From Anaerolineaceae bacterium (GTDB lineage Bacteria > Chloroflexota > Anaerolineae > Aggregatilineales > Phototrophicaceae), in the NCBI GenBank assembly GCA_026708325.1, contig JAPOVC010000024.1, forward strand, positions 108,929 through 172,928: a stretch of 64,000 nt of DNA, in the 5' to 3' direction. This document shows positions 7,456 through 16,441 of this stretch, piece after piece (position 1 is the first letter of the stretch; each line of letters begins with the position of its first letter). The position numbers were made by a program, and so were the translations under genes. The notes below the pieces were generated by a model. It saw only the letters and a program-made list of their open reading frames with translations. It did no database searches and was not told the origin of the DNA.

Positions 7456-8832
7456 ATGAATGCGTTGAGTCGACGGGAAATGATACAGGCGAGCGCGGCC
7501 ACGGTGGCCGCTGTCGCGTTACCGGGAAGCGTGGCGCTGGCCTCGGCACCATCGCAGGACAACATCACGTTGCGCCTGCAGGCCGACCCGCGGGACTATC
7601 AGGAAGTGATCGATGCCTACGCTGGCGTCGCGCCCAACGTGACCGTCGAGCCGGTCAGCGTGACCGGCATCGACCACGCCGAGGTCGCGACCAAGATTTT
7701 GGCTTCGCTGGCCGCCGGCACGCCGGTGGATATCGGCTTCGCGGCCACGGAAGCGACGCAGCTATACGCCGGCGAGGGCCTGGCGATGGGCATGAAAGAC
7801 CGCCTGCTGGACCAGCCCGATGACCTGATGGAGTATTTTTCGGACGTCAGCCCGGTGCTGGTCGAAACCGACTTTTACGAAGGCGACCTTTATCAGTTGC
7901 CGCGCGACTTTAATGCCGCCAACATGTGGCTGAACACCAAACTGGTAGGGGAGGCCGGCCTGGAGATGCCCGGCGAGGACTGGACGAAGGACGACTTCAA
8001 TGAATACGCGAAAGCCCTGACCGGGCTGGGCCCGGAAGGCGATTCCTTCGGCTTCGCCTGGAACAACGGGCTCTGGGGTGGCTGGCTGCCCTGGATCTTC
8101 GTCAACGGGAGCAACCTGCTTAGCGAGGAACGCGTGGGGGGCGGCGAGTGGCTGTGGGACACTTTCTACGCCGATGACCCCAATGCCGCGGGGCGTGGCG
8201 GCGGCTTCCGCTGGCCGGAACCACAGGCCAACAACGCGGCCAACGTGGAGGCGCTGGAGCACGTAGTGGCGCTGACGCGGGACGGTTATGCGCCATCGGT
8301 CGAACGCGGTTTTGCCGAGAATCTGTCGGGCTTTTTCGCCGCCGACAAGATTGGCATGTACCCTGGCGGGGGCTTCTTCACGGGCTTCCTGCAGGACGCC
8401 GGTATGGAACCGGGCACATACGACGCCCAGTTCTGGCCCTGGTGGCAGTCCCAGCGGCACCAGCTGGGCGTGGGCGCGCTGTGGATCCTGATCGGCGGCA
8501 GTGAAGATGCCGCCTGGGACTTCGTCAAGTGGCACACAGGCCGCGACGTGATGGAGATGATCGGTTTCTTCCGGGTGACGCGGACGACGCCGGCGCGGCG
8601 CTCGATGTGCACGGCAGAGCGCTTTCCAAACGTGAGCAACTGGAACATATTTTACGACACGGTGGACGCGCGGCCGGACACGGGGCCGATCCCGGCGCCG
8701 GTCTTCTCGATCGAATTGACGAATATTTTCACGCGCTACACTGAAGTGGCCGTCAGCCTGGAGCAATCGCCGCAGGATACGCTGGACGCGATGCAGCGCG
8801 AGCTGGAAGACCTCTACGCGCGCAACGCGTAG
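7456..8832 (+). CDS. Tat-exported sugar ABC transporter substrate-binding protein (array copy 5)
   Basis: A 458-residue CUT1-type solute-binding protein and the last array member, directly before the permeases. ATG 7456 follows GGGAGAATTTGAA. Tat motif S-R-R-E-M-I; signal region ends near VALASA; no lipobox cysteine. It resembles copy 1 most (LPRDFNAANM, AMGMKDRLLDQ, VKWHTGRDVMEMIGFF) but differs in the central block (NNGLWGGWLPW). A strong stem-loop lies between it and the first permease gene. This may be the ancestral partner of the permeases, since it is adjacent to them, but the sequence does not prove that. Confidence 0.93.
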   Translation: MNALSRREMIQASAATVAAVALPGSVALASAPSQDNITLRLQADPRDYQEVIDAYAGVAPNVTVEPVSVTGIDHAEVATKILASLAAGTPVDIGFAATEATQLYAGEGLAMGMKDRLLDQPDDLMEYFSDVSPVLVETDFYEGDLYQLPRDFNAANMWLNTKLVGEAGLEMPGEDWTKDDFNEYAKALTGLGPEGDSFGFAWNNGLWGGWLPWIFVNGSNLLSEERVGGGEWLWDTFYADDPNAAGRGGGFRWPEPQANNAANVEALEHVVALTRDGYAPSVERGFAENLSGFFAADKIGMYPGGGFFTGFLQDAGMEPGTYDAQFWPWWQSQRHQLGVGALWILIGGSEDAAWDFVKWHTGRDVMEMIGFFRVTRTTPARRSMCTAERFPNVSNWNIFYDTVDARPDTGPIPAPVFSIELTNIFTRYTEVAVSLEQSPQDTLDAMQRELEDLYARNA

Positions 8833-8854
8833 GGTCGACAGCGGCAGAACAGCA

Positions 8855-8904
8855 AGCGGCTGCACAGGGATTCGTCAGAAGACTGTGCAGCCGCTATACT
8901 TTTT
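8855..8904 (+). terminator. Stem-loop between the binding-protein array and the permease genes
   Basis: A perfect 13-bp inverted repeat, AGCGGCTGCACAG (8855-8867) and CTGTGCAGCCGCT (8883-8895), with a 15-base loop and then ATACTTTTT to 8904. It looks like a partial terminator or attenuator that would lower permease expression relative to the binding protein. Confidence 0.75.
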
Positions 8905-8930
8905 GCCAGGCAGTTGAGAGGAGGCGCAGC

Positions 8931-9884
8931 GTGGCATCCGAAGCGACCCTGGGCAGCGGTCGACGCAACTGGCTACCTTCCTGGCTGGCCGGGGACACGG
9001 TGCAGGGCATCCGGCGCCAGCGGATGGTGCTGGGCATTCTCTTCCTGTTGCCGACGCTGATCGGTCTGATCCTCTTCGTGCTGGGCCCAATCGTGGTGGC
9101 CGTCGCGATGGGCTTTATGAAATGGAATGTCTTCCGGCCACCGGAGTTTGTCGCGCTCAAGAATTTTGCGCGACTGTTTCAACATGATCTTGTGGGAAAC
9201 AGCTTCAGCAACACCTTCGTCATGATGGCGATGACGGTGGGCATGCTGGAGGTCTTTGCGATCGCGCTGGCGCTTTCGGTGCACCGCTTCGCGCGCAGCC
9301 GCCTGGCCTACTTCTTTCGGACGGTCTGGTTTCTGCCGGTGCTGCTCTCGGGCGTCTCGGTGGCCGTCACGCTGTCCTACATGTTTCATACGGATTTCGG
9401 CGTCGTCAACTATTACCTTGGGGTGCTCGGCATCGACAAGGTGCCCTGGCTGGTCTCCAGCGACGTGGTGCGCCTGAGCGTCTCGCTGGCAACAGTGTGG
9501 CGGAACCTGGGCTTCACCTTCATCATCTATCTGGGCGGCGTGAGCGCCCTGCCGCAGGAGATCCTGGAAGCGGCCACGGTGGACGGGGCGCGTGGACTCA
9601 AGCGACTGTGGCTGATCACGTTGCCGCTGCTGAGTCCGACGATCCTGTTTGCGACGGTGATCGACGTGATTCGCCTGCTGCAGTTCTTCGACGAGCCCTA
9701 TGTGATGACTCGCGGGGGACCGGGCGATTCGAGCCGCACGGCCGTGATGATGGTCTACGACACGGCCTTCGCCAACCTTGAGTTCGGTTACGCCTCGAGT
9801 ATTTCGGTGGTCCTGTTCCTGATCATTCTGGCGGTGACCGGTTTCCAGTTCCTGCTCAGCAAGCGCTGGGTCTTCTACCAGTAA
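8931..9884 (+). CDS. Sugar ABC transporter permease, MalF/UgpA type
   Basis: A 317-residue inner-membrane permease of the CUT1 family. It starts at GTG 8931 with GAGAGGAGG about 8 bases upstream. Six or so hydrophobic segments start near residue 32, and the cytoplasmic EAA loop (EAATVDGARG) that contacts the ATPase is clear in the C-terminal half. It is followed 16 bases later by its partner permease. No ATPase gene accompanies the pair, so it probably relies on a shared MsiK/UgpC-like ATPase encoded elsewhere. By position it serves all five binding proteins upstream. Confidence 0.93.
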   Translation: MASEATLGSGRRNWLPSWLAGDTVQGIRRQRMVLGILFLLPTLIGLILFVLGPIVVAVAMGFMKWNVFRPPEFVALKNFARLFQHDLVGNSFSNTFVMMAMTVGMLEVFAIALALSVHRFARSRLAYFFRTVWFLPVLLSGVSVAVTLSYMFHTDFGVVNYYLGVLGIDKVPWLVSSDVVRLSVSLATVWRNLGFTFIIYLGGVSALPQEILEAATVDGARGLKRLWLITLPLLSPTILFATVIDVIRLLQFFDEPYVMTRGGPGDSSRTAVMMVYDTAFANLEFGYASSISVVLFLIILAVTGFQFLLSKRWVFYQ

Positions 9885-9900
9885 GGGAGGGGAGACGAAC

Positions 9901-10800
9901 ATGACGGTCATCAACCGGCTCTCGACCCGGCGCCGCGGTGACGAGGACGTGGTGGAACGCATCCCGGACTGGATGCCGCGCAATGCTGCAGACTGGCTGG
10001 CGATGGCTTTCATGGTGGCCATCGGCATGCTGACGATCATGCCGATCATATGGGTCATGTCCACCTCGCTGCGCACGCCGGCGGAATCCTTCACCGTGCC
10101 ACCGGAGTGGCTGCCGGAGGACCTGTATTTTGGCAACTATTTGCAGGTCTTCGATGAGATCCCCTTCGTCTACCAGATGGGCAACAGTTTCTTTGTGACG
10201 CTTTCGACGGTCGTCGGGCAATTGACGACGGCCACGCTGGCGGGCTACACCTTCGCGCGGCTGTACTTTCCCGGGCGCGACGCGTTGTTCTGGGTGGTGC
10301 TGGCCACGCTAATGATCCCCTACCAGGCGACACTGATTCCGCTCTTCGTCATCATTTCAAAAGTCTTCGGGCTGGCCGACACGCTGTGGTCGCTGATTTT
10401 GCCGGCCTTGCCGACGGCCTTCGGCACCTTCCTGCTACGCCAGTACTTCCTGCAGATTCCCGTGGAGTATGAGGAAGCGGCGATGATGGACGGGGCCAAC
10501 CAGTTCCAGATCTTCCGCCGCGTCTACCTGCCGATGGTGGCGCCGGGCATGGCGATCCTGGCGGTGCTGGCCTTCAACGGCAAATGGAACGACTTCCTGA
10601 CGCCGCTGATCTTTATGAACACGACGTCCCGCTTCCCGATCACGCTGGGCATCAACGACCTGCAGCGTTACATGATGACCGGCAGCATCTCGGTGGTGTT
10701 GGCGGCCATCGTCATGGCGACGCTGCCGGTGGTCATCGTCTACATCTTCGGCCAGCGTTACCTGATCGAGGGCCTGATGGTGGGCGGTCTGAAGGGCTAG
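9901..10800 (+). CDS. Sugar ABC transporter permease, MalG/UgpE type
   Basis: A 299-residue partner permease of the CUT1 family. ATG 9901 is preceded by AAGGGAGGGGAG. A first membrane segment lies near residues 35-55, and the EAA loop reads EEAAMMDGANQF, with the usual G about nine residues on. The C-terminus ends GLMVGGLKG, a typical MalG-type ending. Co-transcribed with the preceding permease. An R1 palindrome follows before the convergent oxidase gene. Confidence 0.93.
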   Translation: MTVINRLSTRRRGDEDVVERIPDWMPRNAADWLAMAFMVAIGMLTIMPIIWVMSTSLRTPAESFTVPPEWLPEDLYFGNYLQVFDEIPFVYQMGNSFFVTLSTVVGQLTTATLAGYTFARLYFPGRDALFWVVLATLMIPYQATLIPLFVIISKVFGLADTLWSLILPALPTAFGTFLLRQYFLQIPVEYEEAAMMDGANQFQIFRRVYLPMVAPGMAILAVLAFNGKWNDFLTPLIFMNTTSRFPITLGINDLQRYMMTGSISVVLAAIVMATLPVVIVYIFGQRYLIEGLMVGGLKG

Positions 10801-10819
10801 GCGGGACTTCCTGGCGGCC

Positions 10820-10863
10820 GGCCCTCACCCTCCGACCCCCTCTCCCCAAGTAGAGGGGGAGGG
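10820..10863. repeat. Dispersed palindromic repeat R1 (degenerate)
   Basis: GGCCCTCACCC lead-in, then CCCCCTCT (10836-10843) and AGAGGGGG (10852-10859) as an 8-bp stem. It sits between convergent genes and may serve as a two-way terminator. Confidence 0.7.
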
Positions 10864-10878
10864 CAATTCTTGCCAGAC

Positions 10879-12030
10879 TCAATTGATTGGCACCATCTCT
10901 CGGCTGGCGCGCAGGAAAGCGATGTCGTGGCGTGTCGAGCCCTGCAGGGCGAGGTCAGCCAGGATTTCGCCGATGACGCTGGCGAACTTGTAGCCGTGGC
11001 CGCTGAAGCCGGCGGCGAAATGGACCTGCTCACACTCCGGATGGCGATCGATGATGAAGTGCTCGTCGGGCGTGTTGGTGAACATGCAGACCTTGTGCAG
11101 CAGGTCCGGGCCGGCGCCACCCGGGAAGTAGCGTTCCGCGAAGTCGCGCAGTATCCGCTGGTCCTCATCCCGCACACACTCCCGATCGAGCGTGTCGGGG
11201 TCGGCGGTCTCCTCCAGGTGATGGTAGCGGCCGACCTTGAATCCCTGCCCCGCAAAGTCCGGGAAGCCGTAATAGCGGCCCTCCTCGACCAGACAGTTGA
11301 AAACCGGGAAGCGCTCCGGCGTGAAATGTGGCGGGTCCAGCGGCTGCATCCAGGCCAGCACCTGACGCTCGGGCAGGGCGACTGACGCGAGTCGCGGCAG
11401 TAACTGCCCGGCCCAGGCGCCGGCCGTGATGACCAGTCGCTGCGCGAGATGGACTTCCCTCTCCGTGCTCACTTGCAGCAGTCCGTCGGCGTTGACCTGC
11501 CAGTCGAGAACGCGTTGGCCCGTACGCAAGGTCGCGCCCCGCTCGCAGGCCGCCCGCACGAAGGCCCGGATGCCGGCCTCGGGGAGCAAAAAACCGCCCT
11601 TCGGCTGGTAAAGGCCCATGGTTTCCGCGGGGAAACGGTAGCCGGGCCAGCGCGCGCTGATCTCGGCGCCGGTCAGGGCCTCATGCTCGAGGTCGTGCTC
11701 CAGGCAGGACTGCAGGGACCCTGCAAAGACCTCGTTGTCCGGCGGGCCGATATCCAGCGAGCCGCAGATGTGAAGCAGGTGCTCGCCGGAGTCCCTCTCC
11801 AGTGCGCGCCAGAGCTCGTAGCTGCGGCGCAGCAGGGGCACGTAGGCCGGGTCCTCGTAGTAGGCCAGGCGGATGATGCGCGTCAGGCCGTGCGAGGAGC
11901 CCATCTCGTGGGCCAGGTCGAATTGTTCGAGGCCGAGCACGCGTTGGCCGCGGCGGGCGAGCTGGTAGAGCGCAGCGCTGCCCATCCCGCCGACGCCAAG
12001 GACGATGACGTCCCAGGGTTTCGAATTCAT
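10879..12030 (-). CDS. solA: FAD-dependent amine oxidase, monomeric sarcosine oxidase / N-methyltryptophan oxidase family
   Basis: A 383-residue flavoenzyme that should oxidise an N-methylated amino acid such as sarcosine to the amine plus formaldehyde and H2O2. The N-terminal FAD-binding motif is VLGVGGMGSA (residues 10-19). The family's covalent-flavin cysteine is at C315 (KVCMFTNTPDEHF), and K265 (GFKVGRYH) matches the oxygen-activating lysine of monomeric sarcosine oxidase. The length fits the family. It lies 81 bases downstream of the peptide-type ABC ATPase genes on the same strand and may be the last gene of that operon, which would link import to N-demethylation. The exact substrate is uncertain. 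Confidence 0.88.
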   Translation of the reverse strand: MNSKPWDVIVLGVGGMGSAALYQLARRGQRVLGLEQFDLAHEMGSSHGLTRIIRLAYYEDPAYVPLLRRSYELWRALERDSGEHLLHICGSLDIGPPDNEVFAGSLQSCLEHDLEHEALTGAEISARWPGYRFPAETMGLYQPKGGFLLPEAGIRAFVRAACERGATLRTGQRVLDWQVNADGLLQVSTEREVHLAQRLVITAGAWAGQLLPRLASVALPERQVLAWMQPLDPPHFTPERFPVFNCLVEEGRYYGFPDFAGQGFKVGRYHHLEETADPDTLDRECVRDEDQRILRDFAERYFPGGAGPDLLHKVCMFTNTPDEHFIIDRHPECEQVHFAAGFSGHGYKFASVIGEILADLALQGSTRHDIAFLRASREMVPIN

Positions 12031-12111
12031 GGTCCTGCGCTTCTCCCTCTACGAATGCCGTGAAGCCGCTGCGGAGCGCAGGACGGCCTTGTCGACAGGA
12101 TGGAACGCCGC

Positions 12112-13148
<1,037 letters not shown>

Positions 13149-13152
<4 letters not shown>

Positions 13153-14192
13153 GCGTTCGTCCTTTCGCCGGAAGCCGGCAGGATTTCACGGGTCCGCGCG
13201 CAGAGCGCCCACTGGCCAGGCCCGACCTCGACCAGTTCCGGGCTGGCGCATTTGTCGGCAAGGTAATGGTGGCAGCGGGGGTGGAAGGCGCAGCCGGGCG
13301 GAATGTTGTAGGGGTCGGGTACGTTGCCGACGATCGATTCGAGCCGTTCGGTGACGACGTCATGACGCGGGATGGAGCGCAGCAGGGCCTGGGTATAGGG
13401 ATGGGCGGCCCGGTGAAAGATCGTGTCCACGTCGGCGATTTCGACTTCCTTGCCGAGGTACATGACGGCCACGTCGTCGGCCATTTCGGCGATGACGCCC
13501 AGGTCATGGGTGATGAACAGGATGGCCATGCCAAACTCGTCCTGCAGGTCACGCATCAGGTCCAGGATTTGCGACTGGGTGGTGACGTCGAGGGCGGTGG
13601 TGGGCTCGTCGGCGATCAGCAGGCGCGGGCTGCAGGTGAGGGCCATGGCGATCATGACCCGCTGGCGCATGCCCCCGCTGAGTTCGTGGCGGTAGGCGTC
13701 CAGCAGACGCGCCGGCTGCGACAGACCGACGCGGTTCAGCAACTCGACGGACTGTTCGGTGGCTTCTGCGTCAGTGGCGTTGTGATGCAGACGGATGGCC
13801 TCGATCATCTGGTTGCCGATGCTGTGCACAGGGCTGAGCGAAGTCATCGGCTCCTGGAAGATCATGGCGATTTCGCCCCAGCGAAGATTGCGAATATCGG
13901 GCCCCCGGGGATCGAGTTGGGCGATGTCGACCGGATGGTCCGGATCGCCATACCACAGAATCTCGCCCCGGTCGATGCGCCCCGGCCGCTGCACCATGTT
14001 GAGAATGGCGCGCGCCGTGACGCTCTTGCCGCAACCGCTTTCCCCGACGACGCCCAGCGTCCTGCCCGCCTGCAGGTTGAGGGTGACGCCGGAAACGGCG
14101 CGCACGATGCCCTCGGTCAGGTAAAAGCTGACGTGCAGGTCGCGGACTTCCAGCAGCGTGTCGCCCATGGTTTGCTCCCGTGGCTGGCTCAT
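13149..14192 (-). CDS. Peptide-type ABC transporter ATPase, DppD/OppD family
   Basis: A 347-residue nucleotide-binding subunit. Walker A GESGCGKS (residues 50-57), signature [15 protein letters not shown], Walker [13 protein letters not shown], and a C-terminal cysteine-rich oligopeptide domain ([15 protein letters not shown]). Start 14192 overlaps the upstream permease stop by four bases. An in-frame ATG at 14168 has a better ribosome-binding site (GGGAG, 7 bases away) and could be the true start, shortening the protein by eight residues. Works with the DppF-like subunit. Confidence 0.92.
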
Positions 14193-15343
14193 CGGCTGAA
14201 GGGATCGGCGGCGTCACGCAGGCCGTCGCCGAGGAAGTTGAAGGCCAGCACGGCAATGACGACGGCCAAACCCGGTATCAGGAGCCATGGCGCCAGGGCG
14301 ACAGTGCGGACGTTTTGCGCCTCCTGCAACAGGACCCCCCAGCTGATGATGGGCTGTTTGAGGCCCAGCCCGAGGAAGCTGAGCGCGGTCTCGGCGAGGA
14401 TGATGCCGGGGATGGAGAGCGTCAGCGAGGCGATGAGATGGCTGGAGAAGGAGGGCACCATGTGGCGCAGGATAATGCGCCGGTCGCTTGCGCCGCCGAG
14501 GCGGGCGGCCAGCACGAAGTCTTCGGTGCGCAGGGCGAGGAAGCGACCGCGCACCTGGCGCGCCAGGCCTGTCCAGCCGATGGCGGAGAGAATGATGGTG
14601 ATGCCGAAGTAGCGCCACTCCAGCGGCCATTCCGGTGGCAGGGCGGCGCTGAGACCCATCCAGAGCGGAATGGAGGGGATGGAGCGGATGAACTCGATGA
14701 CGCGCTGGATGACGTTATCCACCTGGCCGCCGTAGTAGCCGGAGATGCCGCCGAGAATGATGCCGAGGATCAGACTGAGGAAAACGCTGACGAGACCGAT
14801 GGAGAGCGAGATACGGCCGCCGGTGACGATGCGGGAAAACATGTCGCGGCCCAGCCGGTCCGTGCCAAGCGGGAAATAAACGGCCCTGGGGTCGGCGTCG
14901 GGGCCGAGGCCAAACAAATGAAGGTCAGACTCGAAAATCCCCCACAGTTTGTAGGGCCTGCCGGGCGTGAAAAAGTAGAGCGGGTGCCAGACGCTGGTAT
15001 CGACTTCGTAGTTGCGGCGCAGGGTCTCGGGGTCGCGGACGGTCTTCAGGCCATAGACGCCCGGCCGCAGCGAGAAGTTTCCTTCGGCGTCGATGAAGGA
15101 GATCGACATGGGCGGCACGTTTTTCCAGGAGGCGTTGACGCCGTTGGGATCCAGGTGCGAGACGAATTCAGGGAAGATCATGCCCAGCAGGTAAAAAATG
15201 GCGAGGATGGCCACACTGACGAGAGCGATACGGTGCTTGCGAAACTTCCACCACATCAACTGGCGCGGCGTGGCGATGGCAACCTGTTCGCGCTCTTCAA
15301 GGGGGGCGCCGGATGCAGACAGCTGGATGTCCTCAAGTGCCAT
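14189..15343 (-). CDS. Peptide-type ABC transporter permease, DppC/OppC family
   Basis: A 384-residue membrane subunit. A cytoplasmic N-terminal tail leads into a first membrane segment at about residues 38-58 (IALVSVAILAIFYLLGMIF). A long external loop of about 100 residues follows, then a five-helix permease core with the EAA-like motif AARLGGASDRRIILRHMVPS. The external loop is longer than in E. coli DppC but common in family members of this size. ATG 15343 has GGAG 7 bases upstream and lies 13 bases after the DppB-like stop. Confidence 0.92.
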   Translation of the reverse strand: MALEDIQLSASGAPLEEREQVAIATPRQLMWWKFRKHRIALVSVAILAIFYLLGMIFPEFVSHLDPNGVNASWKNVPPMSISFIDAEGNFSLRPGVYGLKTVRDPETLRRNYEVDTSVWHPLYFFTPGRPYKLWGIFESDLHLFGLGPDADPRAVYFPLGTDRLGRDMFSRIVTGGRISLSIGLVSVFLSLILGIILGGISGYYGGQVDNVIQRVIEFIRSIPSIPLWMGLSAALPPEWPLEWRYFGITIILSAIGWTGLARQVRGRFLALRTEDFVLAARLGGASDRRIILRHMVPSFSSHLIASLTLSIPGIILAETALSFLGLGLKQPIISWGVLLQEAQNVRTVALAPWLLIPGLAVVIAVLAFNFLGDGLRDAADPFSR

Positions 15344-15356
15344 GACGGGCTCCGGC

Positions 15357-16343
15357 CTATTCGAGACGGATACGTGGATCGATCAGCGCGAGCATAATAT
15401 CGGAGATCAGGGTGCCGATGATGGTCAGCACGCTGACAATCAGGATGATGGCGCCGGCGAGGAACATGTCCTGCGAAAGCAGGGAACGCAGCAGAATGGG
15501 CCCGATAGTCGGCAGGTTCAGAACGGTGGCGACGATGACGACGCCGCCGACGAGTTCGGGCAGGGCGTAGCCGATGGTGCTGATGAAGGGGTTGAGGGCG
15601 ACGCGCACGGGGTACTTCCAGATGAGGCGCCATTCGGCGAGGCCCTTGGCGCGGGCGGTCTCGACGTAGGGCTGGGTAATTTCATCGAGCATGTTGGCGC
15701 GCATGGTGCGAATCAGGCCGGCGGTGCCGGCCGTGCCGACCACGATCATGGGGATCCAGAGGTGATGGAGCAGGTCAATGAACTTGTTCAGGTCCCAGGG
15801 TGCGTCGCGGTACTCCGGTGAGAAGAGTCCGCCGACGTGTTGGTCGAAGACGGAGAAACCGATCCACATCAACACCAGGGCCAGCATGAAATTGGGGATG
15901 GCGAGGCCGAGAAAGCCGAAAAAAGTCGCGATGTAATCGCCGGCTGAATACTGGCGGGTGGCGGAATAGACGCCGATGGGGATGGCGACGGTCCAGACGA
16001 AGAGAATGGTGGAAATGTTGATAAGCACCGTGTAGCCGACGCGATGCCAGATAATCTGGTTGACGGGAATGCGCCATTCGAGCGAACGGCCGAAATCGCC
16101 GCGCAGCGCGACGTTGCTGATCCACTTGATGTAGCGCGTGGGCATCGGTTCGCCGAGGCCGTAGGACACCCGCATTTGTTCGAGTCGCTCTTCGGAGAGG
16201 ATGTCGCCCTGTTCGGCGAGGGTCGCCGCATAGGCGGTCAGGTAGTCGCCGGGCGGCAACTCAATGATGATGAAGGCCACGACCGAGATGGCGGCCATGG
16301 TGAAGACGGCGATGATGGCGCGACGTACGATAAATCTGAGCAC
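15357..16343 (-). CDS. Peptide-type ABC transporter permease, DppB/OppB family
   Basis: A 328-residue membrane subunit with the typical MLRFIVRRAI N-terminus. The EAA-like motif reads ETARAKGLAEWRLIWKYPVR. The start codon is GTG at 16343. It follows the binding-protein gene after a 98-base gap that holds a strong stem-loop (16393-16432). It forms the translocation pore with the DppC-like subunit. Confidence 0.92.
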   Translation of the reverse strand: MLRFIVRRAIIAVFTMAAISVVAFIIIELPPGDYLTAYAATLAEQGDILSEERLEQMRVSYGLGEPMPTRYIKWISNVALRGDFGRSLEWRIPVNQIIWHRVGYTVLINISTILFVWTVAIPIGVYSATRQYSAGDYIATFFGFLGLAIPNFMLALVLMWIGFSVFDQHVGGLFSPEYRDAPWDLNKFIDLLHHLWIPMIVVGTAGTAGLIRTMRANMLDEITQPYVETARAKGLAEWRLIWKYPVRVALNPFISTIGYALPELVGGVVIVATVLNLPTIGPILLRSLLSQDMFLAGAIILIVSVLTIIGTLISDIMLALIDPRIRLE

Positions 16344-16392
16344 CCGCCAACTATACCCCGTTGTCTGTAGTTTGGGAAAAACAGGGGCGTGA

Positions 16393-16432
16393 CACCGCCG
16401 GGACCACAGCGAAGGGGCTGGTCCCGGCGGTG
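16393..16432 (-). promoter_or_regulatory. Stem-loop between peptide-binding protein and permease genes
   Basis: A perfect 14-bp inverted repeat: CACCGCCGGGACCA at 16393-16406 and its complement at 16419-16432, with a 12-base loop. On the transcribed strand a T5 run follows only after about 11 bases, so mRNA stabilisation or partial attenuation is likelier than full termination. Confidence 0.7.
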
Positions 16433-16441
16433 CGATCTGAC

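Noticed and set aside
16377..16432. Full intrinsic terminator between the peptide receptor and permease genes
   Set aside because: The T5 run is about 11 bases from the stem, too far for a classical terminator, and the downstream genes clearly belong to the operon; I kept it only as a stem-loop.
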